A stretch of 42,053 nt of DNA from Blastochloris sulfoviridis (GCF_008630065.1 NZ_VWPL01000029.1:1-42053), one strand, 5' to 3'; shown: positions 15,666-24,984, counted from the first letter of the stretch. The notes: generated by a model from the sequence alone, not told the origin. Made by a program: numbers and translations.

Positions 15666-18142
15666 CCAGCTTCAATCTGCGCCTCAAGATGCTGTCGGAC
15701 TGGCGGATCGGCTCGGGGGTCGGCCGGCAGGGCGCGGTGGACGGCCTCGTTGCGCGCGACGCCTGCGGCCTTCCCTACGTGCCGTCGACGACGCTGCGCG
15801 GCATCTGGCGCGACGCCGCCGAGCAGCTCGCCTATGGCCTCGACGAGGGCGCTGACGGCGCTTTCACCCGCCTAGTCAATGATCTGTTCGGCAGCCAGCC
15901 GGCGATCGACCAAGGGCGCGGCTTCGACAACTGTCCGGTGCGGGCGCTGCTGACGGTCACGGACGCGCGCTTTCCGTCCAGACTGGGCGAGTTCATCAAG
16001 GAAAACAAGAAGAAAGCGGCCCAGGCTGCCTTCACCTTCGTCAAGAGCGGAGTGGCGATCGATCCTGTCAGTGGCCGGGCCAGGGATGACTTCCTGCGCT
16101 TCGACGAGATCGCGCGGACCGGCGCGCTGCTGGATGCCACCGCGACCATCGAGGAGATCGGCGGCAATCCTGAGTTCAACCAAATCGCGCAAGACTTCGC
16201 GCTCGCCGCGTTGCGCCTCGTCGAGCGTCTCGGCGGCGACCGCCGGCGTGGCGCCGGGCGCTGCCAAGTGGATGTCATCGTCAACGGCAAGACGCCGAAA
16301 GCGGTGATCGACGATGCGGTCACCGCGCTGGCCTCCCGGGTCGAGCGCAAGGCTGCGGTGCCGCGCCGAACAGTGCCGGGTGATGATGCCGGTGGTGAGG
16401 TGAAATACGACGCGCCACCGGTCGATGGCGGCGTGTATCGACTGCCGTTAACGATCACGCTCACGACGCCGACGACCCTGATCGCGCGGGTCGAAGGCAA
16501 CGTCATCAGCACGCTCGACCACGTGCCCGGCACCATGCTGATCCAGGCCGTGGCGAACCTGCTCGGTGCCGCGAAACACGGTAACCTATTTGCCCAGGCG
16601 CTCGGTGCCGGCCGCATTCGCGTACTCCCGGCCTATCCGGGACGCGATGGGACGCGTGGCGTGCCGCTGCCGATCGTGCTCGAACAGAAAAAAGAGTGGG
16701 AGAAGGGCGACGACGTCGGCCCTGCCGTGCCGTCGGAGACCGGCCGCGCCTCGAAACGCCCGCCCGGTCGAGTGCGCAACCGCCTTTACAAGGAGTCCGA
16801 GCCGGACGCCGCGCAGTACAAGCCGCTGCGCTCGGGCTATTGCCTGACCACGATCGAGGACACCGGGGGCCTGCGTCTCGTCGAGGCAAAAAAGCCGACG
16901 CTGCGCACCCACAATGCCGTCGAGGATCAGCGCCAGAAGCCGACCGAGGACGCCGGCGGCGGCGTCTATGTCGCCGAGGTGCTGCCGCCCGGCACGAAGC
17001 TTTACAGCGCGCTCATCATCGACGCGACGCTCGCCGGGTCTTTCCCCGGGCGCCTGGTACCCGACCCCGCCGCATTGGCAGGCCACGCCGTCCCTGCGCG
17101 GCTCGGCCGCGGCAAGGCGGCCGGCTTCGGCGCGGCGATGGTCGAGGTCGGGAAACCATTTTTGGCGCCGATGCCGGAGGCATTCAAAGACCGCGACCTC
17201 GTCCTGCTTGTCGCCAGCGACCTCGTGCTTCCGGCGGGCGCCCTCGCGCCGCTGACCGACGTGCTTCAGGACATGCTGAAGGAGGCGGGGGTCGAGGGTA
17301 CCGTGTGCGACGTACGGAGCGACCTGCGGTTTCGCCGGCTCGACGGCTGGATTGCGCAGTGGAGTCTGCCACGCCCGACGCTGACCGCGGTGAAGGCCGG
17401 GTCGGTGATCGTGGTCTGCAATGCCAACGCTTCCGCCGAGGCGCTTGATCGTCTTTCGGCAGTGGGGCTCGGTATGCGCCGTGGTGAGGGCTTCGGCGAG
17501 ATCACCGTCGATCCACCAATCCTGCGCGACAATGTGCAGCTTAATCCCCAAGCGGAGAAGGGGGCCAGGAGGGATGATCCGGAAGGATCGAGCAAGGAGT
17601 CCGATGTGTTCAACGCGGCGGGCGACCTTGAGAAATTCCTGCGCGGGGTGGAGAAGGTGGCGGTTCTCGGCGTGGTGCGTACCTTCGCCGAGCTTGCCGC
17701 GGCAGATGCTGGTCTCCGGCGGGAATTTCTCGGCTGGACGCTCGGCGCCGAAGTGAAACCGCCGATGAGCCAGCTCGGCAACATCCGGACGAGGATCGAC
17801 CCGCGCGCCGATGAGCCGGATTTCCGGGCCGCGGTCGATTATCTAGATAAGACCAAAGCATCGGCGCGGGCCAAATCGTGGGGCGGGGCGATCGGCACGC
17901 TGCGGGATCTGCTCAAACCGCCCGAGACATCTGAGGGGGCGATCTGGACCATATTTGCCCGAGCCAGCTCCGCCTTTGGTCAGGCATTGGCGCAGGCGCT
18001 CATCGTCTCGAACGAGGCGGCGGCGAAACGCACCTTCGCCAGGAAGGCGACGGCGGAGTTCCTGCTCGCCGCAATACGTCAGCACAAGCGGGCGAGTGAA
18101 GGCAGCCAGCGCGAGACGGCGCCTGTTTCCGGGGAGGCATGA
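15662..18142 (+). CDS. Cas7-Cas5-Cas11 fusion (type III-Dv backbone subunit)
   Basis: 826 residues, ATG overlapping the cas10 stop (ATGA). Residues 1 to about 230 are a Cas7/Csm3-type RAMP: IGSGVGRQGAVDGLVARD, then LPYVPSTTLRGIWRD, with D27 in the place of the RNA-cutting Asp. About 255-620 look like Cas5/Csx10: LPLTITLTTPTTLIAR, a DHVPGTMLIQAVA segment, the TLRTHNAVEDQ block, a glycine-rich RLGRGKAAGFGAA loop and a second one, LGMRRGEGFGEI. About 635-826 are helical and fit a Cas11 small-subunit domain, with KPPMSQLGNIRTRI inside. The order and length match the Cas7-5-11 protein of the Synechocystis III-Dv complex. It would hold the crRNA 5' tag (Cas5 part), cut target RNA (Cas7 part) and line the target channel (Cas11 part). 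Boundaries are estimates. Confidence 0.85.
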   Translation: MTSFNLRLKMLSDWRIGSGVGRQGAVDGLVARDACGLPYVPSTTLRGIWRDAAEQLAYGLDEGADGAFTRLVNDLFGSQPAIDQGRGFDNCPVRALLTVTDARFPSRLGEFIKENKKKAAQAAFTFVKSGVAIDPVSGRARDDFLRFDEIARTGALLDATATIEEIGGNPEFNQIAQDFALAALRLVERLGGDRRRGAGRCQVDVIVNGKTPKAVIDDAVTALASRVERKAAVPRRTVPGDDAGGEVKYDAPPVDGGVYRLPLTITLTTPTTLIARVEGNVISTLDHVPGTMLIQAVANLLGAAKHGNLFAQALGAGRIRVLPAYPGRDGTRGVPLPIVLEQKKEWEKGDDVGPAVPSETGRASKRPPGRVRNRLYKESEPDAAQYKPLRSGYCLTTIEDTGGLRLVEAKKPTLRTHNAVEDQRQKPTEDAGGGVYVAEVLPPGTKLYSALIIDATLAGSFPGRLVPDPAALAGHAVPARLGRGKAAGFGAAMVEVGKPFLAPMPEAFKDRDLVLLVASDLVLPAGALAPLTDVLQDMLKEAGVEGTVCDVRSDLRFRRLDGWIAQWSLPRPTLTAVKAGSVIVVCNANASAEALDRLSAVGLGMRRGEGFGEITVDPPILRDNVQLNPQAEKGARRDDPEGSSKESDVFNAAGDLEKFLRGVEKVAVLGVVRTFAELAAADAGLRREFLGWTLGAEVKPPMSQLGNIRTRIDPRADEPDFRAAVDYLDKTKASARAKSWGGAIGTLRDLLKPPETSEGAIWTIFARASSAFGQALAQALIVSNEAAAKRTFARKATAEFLLAAIRQHKRASEGSQRETAPVSGEA

Positions 18143-18145
18143 ACC

Positions 18146-19825
18146 ATGGCTCGCAAGCTTTGCGCCATCTTCGAGGTTCAAGCGGTGCTCACCGCCGAGG
18201 TGCCACTGCACGTCGGCAGCCGCGACGATCAACTCGGCCAGGACGCCCCGCTCGCCCTAAACGGCAAGGGCGAGCCCTATCTGCCCGGCACCAGCCTCGC
18301 CGGCCCGATGCGCAGCTGGTGGCAGGAAGCGTTCGGGGAAGACCCTGAAAATCAGCGCACAATCTGGGGCCGGATCGAGGAAAAGGGCGAAGGCAAGAAC
18401 AGACAAGGTGCGAAAGAATTCGGCTTTGCCAGCCTGTTGTCGGTCGAGGATGCACCGGCGATGCTGGCGGGCGGGCCCACTGAATTGCGCGACGGGGTGG
18501 GGATCGACCGCGTCACCGGCGCGGCGGCGGAGAACATCAAATACGATCGCGAGGTGCTGCCGGCTGGCACCACCTTCGGCCTCTCATTGCGGCTTGAGGT
18601 ACCGTCCACCTCAGACGTACTGCCCGCGCTCACGGTCGAGATGGCCAAGCAACGCCTTGCGGCACTGCTGCTGGCGCTGGAGAACGGCGACATCCGCTTC
18701 GGTGGCGGCAAGACCCGCGGCCTCGGCCGCCTCCTGGCAAGCGGTATCCAGATCGTCTGTCACGACGTGAATAAGGCGGCAGGTATCCTGGCACGGCTGA
18801 AGGGCAAAGGCGAGGCGTTTAATTGGAAGGCTCTCAGAGAGGGTGCCCAGCGATGTCTCGGTGGTCGCGTTGTGCTCCTCATACACTGGACCGCCAGCAC
18901 GCCGGTTATGAACAAAGCGGGCGTTGAGGGCCTGACGGTCGACGCGCTGCCGCTGGTGAGCGGCGGACGGGGCGAAAAGGAGGCGGTTCTCAATCCGGTG
19001 CTGACCGGCGCCTCGATCAAGGGCGTGCTGCGCGCCCAGGCTGAGCGCATCTGCCGGACGAAGGCGAAAGCATATGGCTGCCCTGGCGACGATTTCCTGA
19101 CGCAGATTTCTCTGGAGCAGATCAGGATCCCGCTGGTCGAGGCGCTGTTCGGCGGGCCGGGCCGGGCCGCGAAGAAGCAAGGCAACGAAGGCGAGGTATC
19201 CGCAAGTAAGCGGCAACAAAGCAGGGTCGGCCTTGGCGCGCTCGGCGTCGATGACTGCATCGTCGGCGCGCCGCTCACGCCGGATCGCTGGCGCCGGATT
19301 CTGGAAGCAACGAGCGCGGAGTCCGATGAGGCCGTCCGCGCCGCCCAGGATGCCATCGACGCCAACTGGACCGGAGCGCGCCTGTCGCAGCACGTCGCCA
19401 TAGACCGCTGGACCGGCGCGGCTGCGGCGAACCTGCTGTTCAACCGCCTGGAGCCGCCGACGCCGGACGGCGGCGTGTTCCGACTGACGCTCGACACCCG
19501 ACGGATCGTGTCCGACGAGCCCAATGGGCACATTGCAGGCGCAGCCGTGGTGCTGCTGATGTTCGTGCTGCGTGACTTGGCACGCGAGCGCATTCCGGTC
19601 GGCTTCGGCTCAACCCGCGGTTTTGGCTCGATCAAGCTGGAAAAGATCGTCGTGGAGTCCGCAGGCGAGGAGGCGAAGACATTCGCCTTCAAGGAGATCA
19701 CGGCGGATCAGCTCATTGCACGTGATAAGAACGCGCTGCAGAGTTTCGAGGCGGCCGACAAAGACTGGCACGAATATTGGAACTCATATCCGCACGCGCG
19801 CGACCAGACTGCGGGGGCAGCATGA
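18146..19825 (+). CDS. Cas7-2x, tandem Cas7 fusion
   Basis: 559 residues containing two Cas7/RAMP domains in a row. Domain 1 (about 1-215): HVGSRDDQLGQDAPLALNG with candidate catalytic D33, PYLPGTSLAGPMRSWW, the GVGIDRVTGAAAENIKYD block, and the Gly-rich IRFGGGKTRGLGRLL. Domain 2 (about 240-540): GLTVDALPLV with candidate catalytic D266, NPVLTGASIKGVLRAQAERI, the parallel block HVAIDRWTGAAAANLLFN, and VGFGSTRGFGSIKL. The repeated IDR.TGAAA.N pattern shows the internal duplication. In III-Dv complexes this double subunit follows Cas7-5-11 along the crRNA and supplies two of the RNA-cutting sites. It starts 3 bp after the preceding stop, and its stop overlaps the next ATG by 4 bp. Confidence 0.9.
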   Translation: MARKLCAIFEVQAVLTAEVPLHVGSRDDQLGQDAPLALNGKGEPYLPGTSLAGPMRSWWQEAFGEDPENQRTIWGRIEEKGEGKNRQGAKEFGFASLLSVEDAPAMLAGGPTELRDGVGIDRVTGAAAENIKYDREVLPAGTTFGLSLRLEVPSTSDVLPALTVEMAKQRLAALLLALENGDIRFGGGKTRGLGRLLASGIQIVCHDVNKAAGILARLKGKGEAFNWKALREGAQRCLGGRVVLLIHWTASTPVMNKAGVEGLTVDALPLVSGGRGEKEAVLNPVLTGASIKGVLRAQAERICRTKAKAYGCPGDDFLTQISLEQIRIPLVEALFGGPGRAAKKQGNEGEVSASKRQQSRVGLGALGVDDCIVGAPLTPDRWRRILEATSAESDEAVRAAQDAIDANWTGARLSQHVAIDRWTGAAAANLLFNRLEPPTPDGGVFRLTLDTRRIVSDEPNGHIAGAAVVLLMFVLRDLARERIPVGFGSTRGFGSIKLEKIVVESAGEEAKTFAFKEITADQLIARDKNALQSFEAADKDWHEYWNSYPHARDQTAGAA

Positions 19826-20427
19826 CAACCAACACGACAATCCCGCTCTATCAGGTCCGGCGTGATGGCATTCCGCCTGGTGTTATTCTCGCTGAGCTGA
19901 AGAGAGCCGGCCTTGCCGATGGGCTCGCCTTCGCCCTGCTGATGGGACGGCGGCGCTTCGATCTCGCCCGTGTCGGTACCGCTGGGCTGTACGTTGCAAC
20001 CGGCAATCCCGCGCGGCTTGAGGACGCCTACGAAATCCGTTTGTTCGGGCCGCGGACGGACGCGCACTGGCAGCGCACCGGCGCCGATACCGGCCGGATG
20101 TCCGTCCTGACCATCCAGGCGCTGTCTGGTGAGGACAAGGGCTCGACCATCGAGACCACCGGCAGCCTGTGCCGCCACTACCGTCTGTTCGGCAAGACCA
20201 AGACCGAGGCCATGGATGCAAAAGGCTGGTGCCGGCTGTCATCCTCACGGGTGGCACCGATCCCGGTGCCGGTCGAGGCAGAGGCCAATAAATACCTGCA
20301 ACTCGATGCCGTCGAGCACATTGCGCGCTTCAAACACGGCAATGCCGCAGTCATCGCCGAGAGGTTGACGGGGATTTCGGTGGTCTCCGCGACCGAACAC
20401 CAGAAGGAACACGACGATGGGCAATGA
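19822..20427 (+). CDS. csx19: Csx19 (TIGR03984 family) type III-D subunit
   Basis: 201 residues; ATG overlaps the cas7-2x stop. Its position between the double Cas7 and the large RAMP is that of Csx19 in III-D/III-Dv loci, and the central stretch RLEDAYEIRLFGPRTDAHWQ resembles the E-x-R-x-F block of TIGR03984. No RAMP glycine loop or catalytic motif is visible, so a structural role in the effector complex is most likely. The C-terminal helix ends in a charged tail that overlaps the start of the next gene by 11 bp. Assignment relies on context plus one motif. Confidence 0.75.
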   Translation: MTTNTTIPLYQVRRDGIPPGVILAELKRAGLADGLAFALLMGRRRFDLARVGTAGLYVATGNPARLEDAYEIRLFGPRTDAHWQRTGADTGRMSVLTIQALSGEDKGSTIETTGSLCRHYRLFGKTKTEAMDAKGWCRLSSSRVAPIPVPVEAEANKYLQLDAVEHIARFKHGNAAVIAERLTGISVVSATEHQKEHDDGQ

Positions 20428-23143
20428 GCAGACCGGCAAGCTCAAACGGGTGCGGACCGGGAGCCAGATCGCGTGGCGGCTCGACTGGACGTTCAAGGGC
20501 CGGGCCGAATCCCGGGGACACAGTGCCATCTTTCCAAAGCTCGATCCCGTGCTGCAGCAGATCGACGCGCCGGAGGGCGCGGCGTTCGATGTGCTGTTCA
20601 CCTTCAAAACAGGCAACATCGATCGCATCTGGCTGGCGGACCAGACGATCGCCGAGAAGGAGCAGCAGCGGCTCGCGGCCAACGAAGCTGCGGCGGGCCG
20701 GCCGTTCGCGCAGCCTGACAACTGGAAGCCACCGGCGCTGAAGCCGCACTTCCATAACCCTTACAACTTCATCCCAACGCCGGATGGGCAGCCCAGCAGC
20801 AACAACGGGCTTGGCCACAGGGCCCCGGTCGGCCACCACGCCTATCATCCCGGCCATTATTCAGGCCGCATCGGGGTGAAGCTCACCGTCGTCACGCCGC
20901 TGATCGTGTGCGACGCGGCACGTGGCCGCCGCAACGGGCACGGTCACCTCACCGTCGACGTGCTGACCGATCGCAAAGAGCCGGTGATCCCCATCACCTC
21001 GTTCAAGGGCGTGCTGCGCTCGGCCTATGAGGCGATCACCTGTTCAAGAATGGGGGTGTTCCGGGGGCATAACGAAAAACTCGGCCGCCGCATGGCAGCG
21101 GGCGAGGGGCTGGCGATGGTGCCGGCGCGCATCGGCGACGACGGGACTTCGGTCGAGTTCTGGATGGGCACGGCAACGCCCCACAATTCCAACGAGTGGG
21201 ACAAAGCACGCCCCGAAATGGGCAACAACAATCGCTGGCGGATTCCGGGCGGCACGATGTACGCGGCGTGGCTGCCGGCCTATGACAGATATGCTCCGCC
21301 CAACGCGCACGGCCCCAACCCTGACCCGCACCGGTGCCGATACCCTGACGGCCCCCCAGACAAACGCGAGCCGAAACATGGCGATCCCGTGGTGTGCTGG
21401 CTGCGCAAGGTGGCGAAGGGCGCAATCTTCAGTTACTGGCGGGTCGAGGAAATCCGCCATGGCCACGACACGAGCAAGCTGTCCGCCAACGCGCCGGAGA
21501 CCCTCAGGGGGGGCGGTCACGCTTATGTGGACGGCGTGAAGCCGATCAAGGCGATCGGCTATGTCTGCAGAACCGGCCAAAACTTCAGCCGCAAGCATGA
21601 CGAGCGGGTGTTCTTCGTTCCCGCTCCGGGGCAGAATTTCACGGTCACCGCGCCGTTCGTTGATGCTTCGCTTCACCCGCCCTTCGATGCGATTGCGAAG
21701 AACTGGAGCCGGCTCGTAGCGGACTATCGCGAGGTGGCCGAAGACACCAGGAAACGGCGCGAGAAAAACGGAACTCCTCCGCAGGCCTATCTCGGCAAGG
21801 ATCCCGGCAAGACCGCGTTTTCCCGCCACATCTACGAGGACGACGCGACAAATTTGCGTCCCGGCAGCCTGTGCTACGCGTTGGTCGGCCGCGACGGCAA
21901 GGTCAAGGACCTCTATCCCGTCATGATCGCCCGCGAGTTGGCGGATTATCCGCCGGAAGAGGCCTTGCCCGCCAATGTCCGCCCCGCCCGGACTATAGAC
22001 GAGCTGTCGCCGGCTGACCGGGTGTTTGGCTGGGTGAACCAGGATGGCGGTGCCAAACGTAACCGCAACATGGTGCGTGGCCAGTTGCGCATCGACTCGC
22101 TCAAGTTTGAGGGGCATCCAGCGAACGCGCCGATCACCAAATTCGACGGCGAGGGCCTGCCGCTGGCGATCCTGTCGACGCCCAAGCCGCAGCAGGCCCG
22201 CTTCTATCTCGCCGCCGACCGTGCCGGCACACCGCAGGCCAATGCCCGCAGTGCCGACGAGACCTTCTATAAGGGCAAGGCGGAGGCGAAGTCGCTGCGC
22301 GGCCGAAAAGTGTTCCCGCACCATCGCCACACCACCGCAGCCGCGGGCTATTGGGACGGCAGGGCGGCGATCGCCAATCCGGCCGCGCCGGTCACGCACA
22401 ACGACAAGACCTATTACCGCGAGTTCGTGCGCCAGCGCGTTCCGGGCGAGCCCACGAAATGGCGCGATGACCAGAACCGTTCGATCAAGGGCTGGATCGA
22501 GCGGGACTCGACGTTCACCGCCACCATAGACGTGATCAATCTGGCGTCGGCAGAACTCGGCGCGCTGCTGTGGCTGCTGAACCTGCCGGACGGGCACTAT
22601 CTGCGCATGGGGTTCGGAAAGCCACTCGGCTTCGGCAGCGTGCGGGTCGAGCTGACCTCCGTCGATCTCGCCGATGGCGAAGCGATCCGCGCCGACTATG
22701 ACTCGCTGTACGAAAAACCAAAATCCGCTTGCTCCGCGGAGACGGCGCCCGCCGCGTCCCAGGTTGAGGCCGTCCAGCTTCAGCCGCTTTACGCATCCGT
22801 CACCGAGTCTGTGGCCAGCCATGGCCCGGTCGGTGCCTTCAAGCGCGACCTGTCGGCGCTGTTCAGGGGCAAGCTGAAGTTCGACGACATTGCGGTGGTG
22901 AAGGCGTTCCTCGCGGCCGCGAAGGGCTTCGAGGACGAACGGCCGGTTCATTACCCAAGGGCGAGCCATCACCAGCCGGTCACCCCGCCGGTACCGCCCC
23001 ATCCTGAGGGCAAGAACTACGAGTGGTTCGTCGAGAACGTGGCGCAGGAGAACAAAAAGGATAACAAGCCGGAGGGACCGCGCCTGGCGCTGCCGCCGCT
23101 GTGGGACGAGATCGGGCTACCGTATCTCTATCACAAGGAATAG
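20417..23143 (+). CDS. Cas7 with large insertion (TIGR03986-type RAMP)
   Basis: 908 residues, the largest subunit. The region around 113-120 reads HNPYNFIP, a signature of TIGR03986 RAMP proteins. The Cas7 core follows: GVKLTVVTPLIVCD, GHLTVDVL with candidate catalytic D181, and VIPITSFKGVLRSAYEAI. About 210-680 form a long insertion with no motif I recognise, rich in His, Arg and Pro. The RAMP core resumes near the end with YLRMGFGKPLGFGSVRVEL, the glycine-rich loop. The last 190 residues are an extra helical domain with an acidic/Pro-rich linker. In Synechocystis III-Dv the matching Cas7-insertion protein caps the 3' end of the complex. It is the last gene of the operon; a stem-loop lies 150 bp beyond. 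Confidence 0.85.
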   Translation: MGNEQTGKLKRVRTGSQIAWRLDWTFKGRAESRGHSAIFPKLDPVLQQIDAPEGAAFDVLFTFKTGNIDRIWLADQTIAEKEQQRLAANEAAAGRPFAQPDNWKPPALKPHFHNPYNFIPTPDGQPSSNNGLGHRAPVGHHAYHPGHYSGRIGVKLTVVTPLIVCDAARGRRNGHGHLTVDVLTDRKEPVIPITSFKGVLRSAYEAITCSRMGVFRGHNEKLGRRMAAGEGLAMVPARIGDDGTSVEFWMGTATPHNSNEWDKARPEMGNNNRWRIPGGTMYAAWLPAYDRYAPPNAHGPNPDPHRCRYPDGPPDKREPKHGDPVVCWLRKVAKGAIFSYWRVEEIRHGHDTSKLSANAPETLRGGGHAYVDGVKPIKAIGYVCRTGQNFSRKHDERVFFVPAPGQNFTVTAPFVDASLHPPFDAIAKNWSRLVADYREVAEDTRKRREKNGTPPQAYLGKDPGKTAFSRHIYEDDATNLRPGSLCYALVGRDGKVKDLYPVMIARELADYPPEEALPANVRPARTIDELSPADRVFGWVNQDGGAKRNRNMVRGQLRIDSLKFEGHPANAPITKFDGEGLPLAILSTPKPQQARFYLAADRAGTPQANARSADETFYKGKAEAKSLRGRKVFPHHRHTTAAAGYWDGRAAIANPAAPVTHNDKTYYREFVRQRVPGEPTKWRDDQNRSIKGWIERDSTFTATIDVINLASAELGALLWLLNLPDGHYLRMGFGKPLGFGSVRVELTSVDLADGEAIRADYDSLYEKPKSACSAETAPAASQVEAVQLQPLYASVTESVASHGPVGAFKRDLSALFRGKLKFDDIAVVKAFLAAAKGFEDERPVHYPRASHHQPVTPPVPPHPEGKNYEWFVENVAQENKKDNKPEGPRLALPPLWDEIGLPYLYHKE

Positions 23144-23527
23144 GCGGGGAAACCGGCTGCCAGCTCGGGAAGCGCCGGTTGTCATGGGACCGGACCGATG
23201 GCGCCGACAGCGAGATTGAACGGCATCTATCAGAGATGACGATTTGTAATCTCGGGGCTATTGAGCGGCGTTCCCCAGAACATTCATGAAAATGCACCAC
23301 CCGCGGACCGTTTCCGGACCGCGGGTGGCTTGGCAATGCTCTGATGGATGCGAGCGATACAGCCGCTAGGGCTGCGGAGTCGTGAGCGTGCGATCTAGTT
23401 TCCACGCAAGTCGACGACTCAATCCTCTGAAGGAACGAGGCTGGCACCAAAGCTCGGCTTTTCCCATGAGAGCAGAACGAAAATAATCCGACCGGCGAGT
23501 GAACCCGCCAGCCGAATTATCGCTCCG
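23144..23527. other. Intergenic region after the effector operon
   Basis: 384 bp between cas7-insertion (plus) and a tiny minus-strand ORF. It contains the stem-loop at 23297-23328. No gene, promoter or IS remnant is recognised in the remainder. Confidence 0.5.
23297..23328. terminator. Terminator-like stem-loop after the effector operon
   Basis: CCACCCGCGG pairs perfectly with CCGCGGGTGG, leaving a 12-nt loop between them that itself can pair in part. No T run follows. It lies between convergent transcription units and could stop both. Confidence 0.6.
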
Positions 23528-23689
23528 TCACTGATTCGGTGAAGCAAGCACCACAATTGGCATGCTCAAGGCGAGCGCCAAGCCAATCGCCACAACCACC
23601 GCGAGCAGGAGATATTTGTCGTCGATTTTGTGGCGGATATTAGATCGCACGGCGCCATTACGGCTCGTCTGGTTTCGAGGTATCTTCAC
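23528..23689 (-). CDS. Tiny single-TM protein downstream of cas6
   Basis: 53 residues from a GTG at 23689 that has GGAGAG four to five bases upstream. A basic N-terminus (VKIPRNQTSRNGAVRSNIRH) is followed by one strongly hydrophobic helix, about 26-50 (YLLLAVVVAIGLALALSMP), and an SPNQ end. It lies 75 bp after the minus-strand cas6 stop, so both may share a transcript. The composition is typical of a real small membrane protein, but there is no family match I can name. Confidence 0.45.
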   Translation of the reverse strand: MKIPRNQTSRNGAVRSNIRHKIDDKYLLLAVVVAIGLALALSMPIVVLASPNQ

Positions 23690-23763
23690 TTTTCTCTCCG
23701 GTTGCGGGCAGAACGCCCATTCTCCCAATAGCAGAAAATCGGATGCGTTCCAAGCGAGACGCG

Positions 23764-24744
23764 TTACGTCAACCGCACCGCACCCAGCCCCATCGCCGCA
23801 CCCTTGCCGGCGTGGACGAACTGCCCGAACCACAGGAACGGCCACAGTGGTTCAAGGCCAACAAGTGGCAGCCGGAATGATCCGAGCACGCCGCCCATAT
23901 TGATCTCCTGACCTTGATGGGATGACCAGCGCTGCTGGTCGGCAAACACGAGGTCCGCCTCGCGCATGCGGGCTTCGTGCCCGAGCGCGAACAGCGTTCG
24001 GAAGTCGATCGCGAGCGGCGCAAATCCGAGCGTTCGCTGCAGGATCGAGACGCGGCGGATAAGCGCTTCGATGAGGTCACCGGCTGTGAGCCTGCGTACG
24101 CCGAGCAGGCGCCCGGCCCGCACCAGCCGCAGCGGCGTCGCGAGGGTAATCTCGACGGCCGATGGGCAATCGGGAACCGGCGGCACTTCCGCGGCAACCG
24201 GCGCAACCTCTCCAGTCGGCAGCAGCACCGGCCGGCAATCGCCCGGCGCCCGCCACGCAATCTCGGCGGAAACCAGCGTGGCGCGCCCGCGATGTCCAGT
24301 CTTGTCGGCGCTTCCCAGGCCGTGCTCAGCGGCGGAGGCGAAAGCGGCGAGAATGGCAGGAACAGACGCGACGACCCGGTCGCCGATCAAAGTGAGCCCG
24401 ATGGTTTCGACTCCCCCGGCGGGGATCGTTCTTGGGCCACTCGGCGAGTCGATAACGTAAGGGGCCGGCGACTTGATATGCCTCGGCAGGATGTCATTCT
24501 CGTCTTCTGGCGCGAACACGGTATTGTAGAGGTCTTCGCGTTGAAGCGCCCCAGTGCTGACCGTCGTGACGGTAGTGGGCCAAACCTCCGACAGCGGACG
24601 CGTCGGGTCCGAAAGGCGTCTCAGACCGCATCCAAATACGCTGCGCCAGAAAGCGCCGCGGAACTCAGGTAAATGTTTCAGATCTTCATCGGCTCGAAAC
24701 GTTAACTGGAGGCGAAGCAAAGGCAGATCGGGCTGTATTGTCAT
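23764..24744 (-). CDS. cas6: Cas6 endoribonuclease, minus-strand copy
   Basis: 326 residues from the ATG at 24744. The start LPLLRLQLTF is the first RAMP strand, HGLGSADKTGHRGRATL is a central glycine-rich turn, and the C-terminus QEINMGGVLGSFRLPLVG followed by GKGAAMGLGAVRLT is the Cas6 glycine-rich loop region. Cas6 cuts the pre-crRNA within each repeat. A near-perfect promoter places the transcript start at or very near this ATG, so the mRNA is probably leaderless; no ribosome-binding site is present. It is a diverged paralogue of the plus-strand cas6 at 24985, sharing AP.PYVID.PS and IGLTLIG blocks. An in-frame ATG at 24762 lies inside the promoter and is unlikely. Confidence 0.88.
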   Translation of the reverse strand: MTIQPDLPLLRLQLTFRADEDLKHLPEFRGAFWRSVFGCGLRRLSDPTRPLSEVWPTTVTTVSTGALQREDLYNTVFAPEDENDILPRHIKSPAPYVIDSPSGPRTIPAGGVETIGLTLIGDRVVASVPAILAAFASAAEHGLGSADKTGHRGRATLVSAEIAWRAPGDCRPVLLPTGEVAPVAAEVPPVPDCPSAVEITLATPLRLVRAGRLLGVRRLTAGDLIEALIRRVSILQRTLGFAPLAIDFRTLFALGHEARMREADLVFADQQRWSSHQGQEINMGGVLGSFRLPLVGLEPLWPFLWFGQFVHAGKGAAMGLGAVRLT

Positions 24745-24779
24745 TTTTTTATTATAGCGCATAAGATCGCTTCGGTCAA
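24745..24779 (-). promoter_or_regulatory. Promoter of minus-strand cas6, leaderless start
   Basis: Read on the minus strand: TTGACC (24779-24774), 17 bases, TATAAT (24756-24751), six A residues, then ATG (24744). Spacing and both boxes are near the sigma-70 consensus. The expected +1 falls on or next to the A of the start codon. Confidence 0.7.
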
Positions 24780-24984
24780 AGAACATGCATCGGCCGGCTG
24801 ATTGCCATGCAGAAGCATGGATGCGTGGCTTGACCGCTGCCTTGCCCGTCTTGCCAGGCAGGCCTGTCCAGCCCGCCATCCTTATCGCGAATGCTCTCGG
24901 GCACCGCAGCCGCTTCAGCCCAAAAGCCTGGACTGCAAAAAATTCGCCCGCTAACAAGTCCCTGTTGCCGTTCGGAGGCCGGAC

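Noticed and set aside
21044-23002. A 652-codon open frame on the minus strand opposite cas7-insertion
   Set aside because: GC-rich shadow of the real gene; composition is Arg/Ala-rich, no motif, and no space for its own start within the operon.
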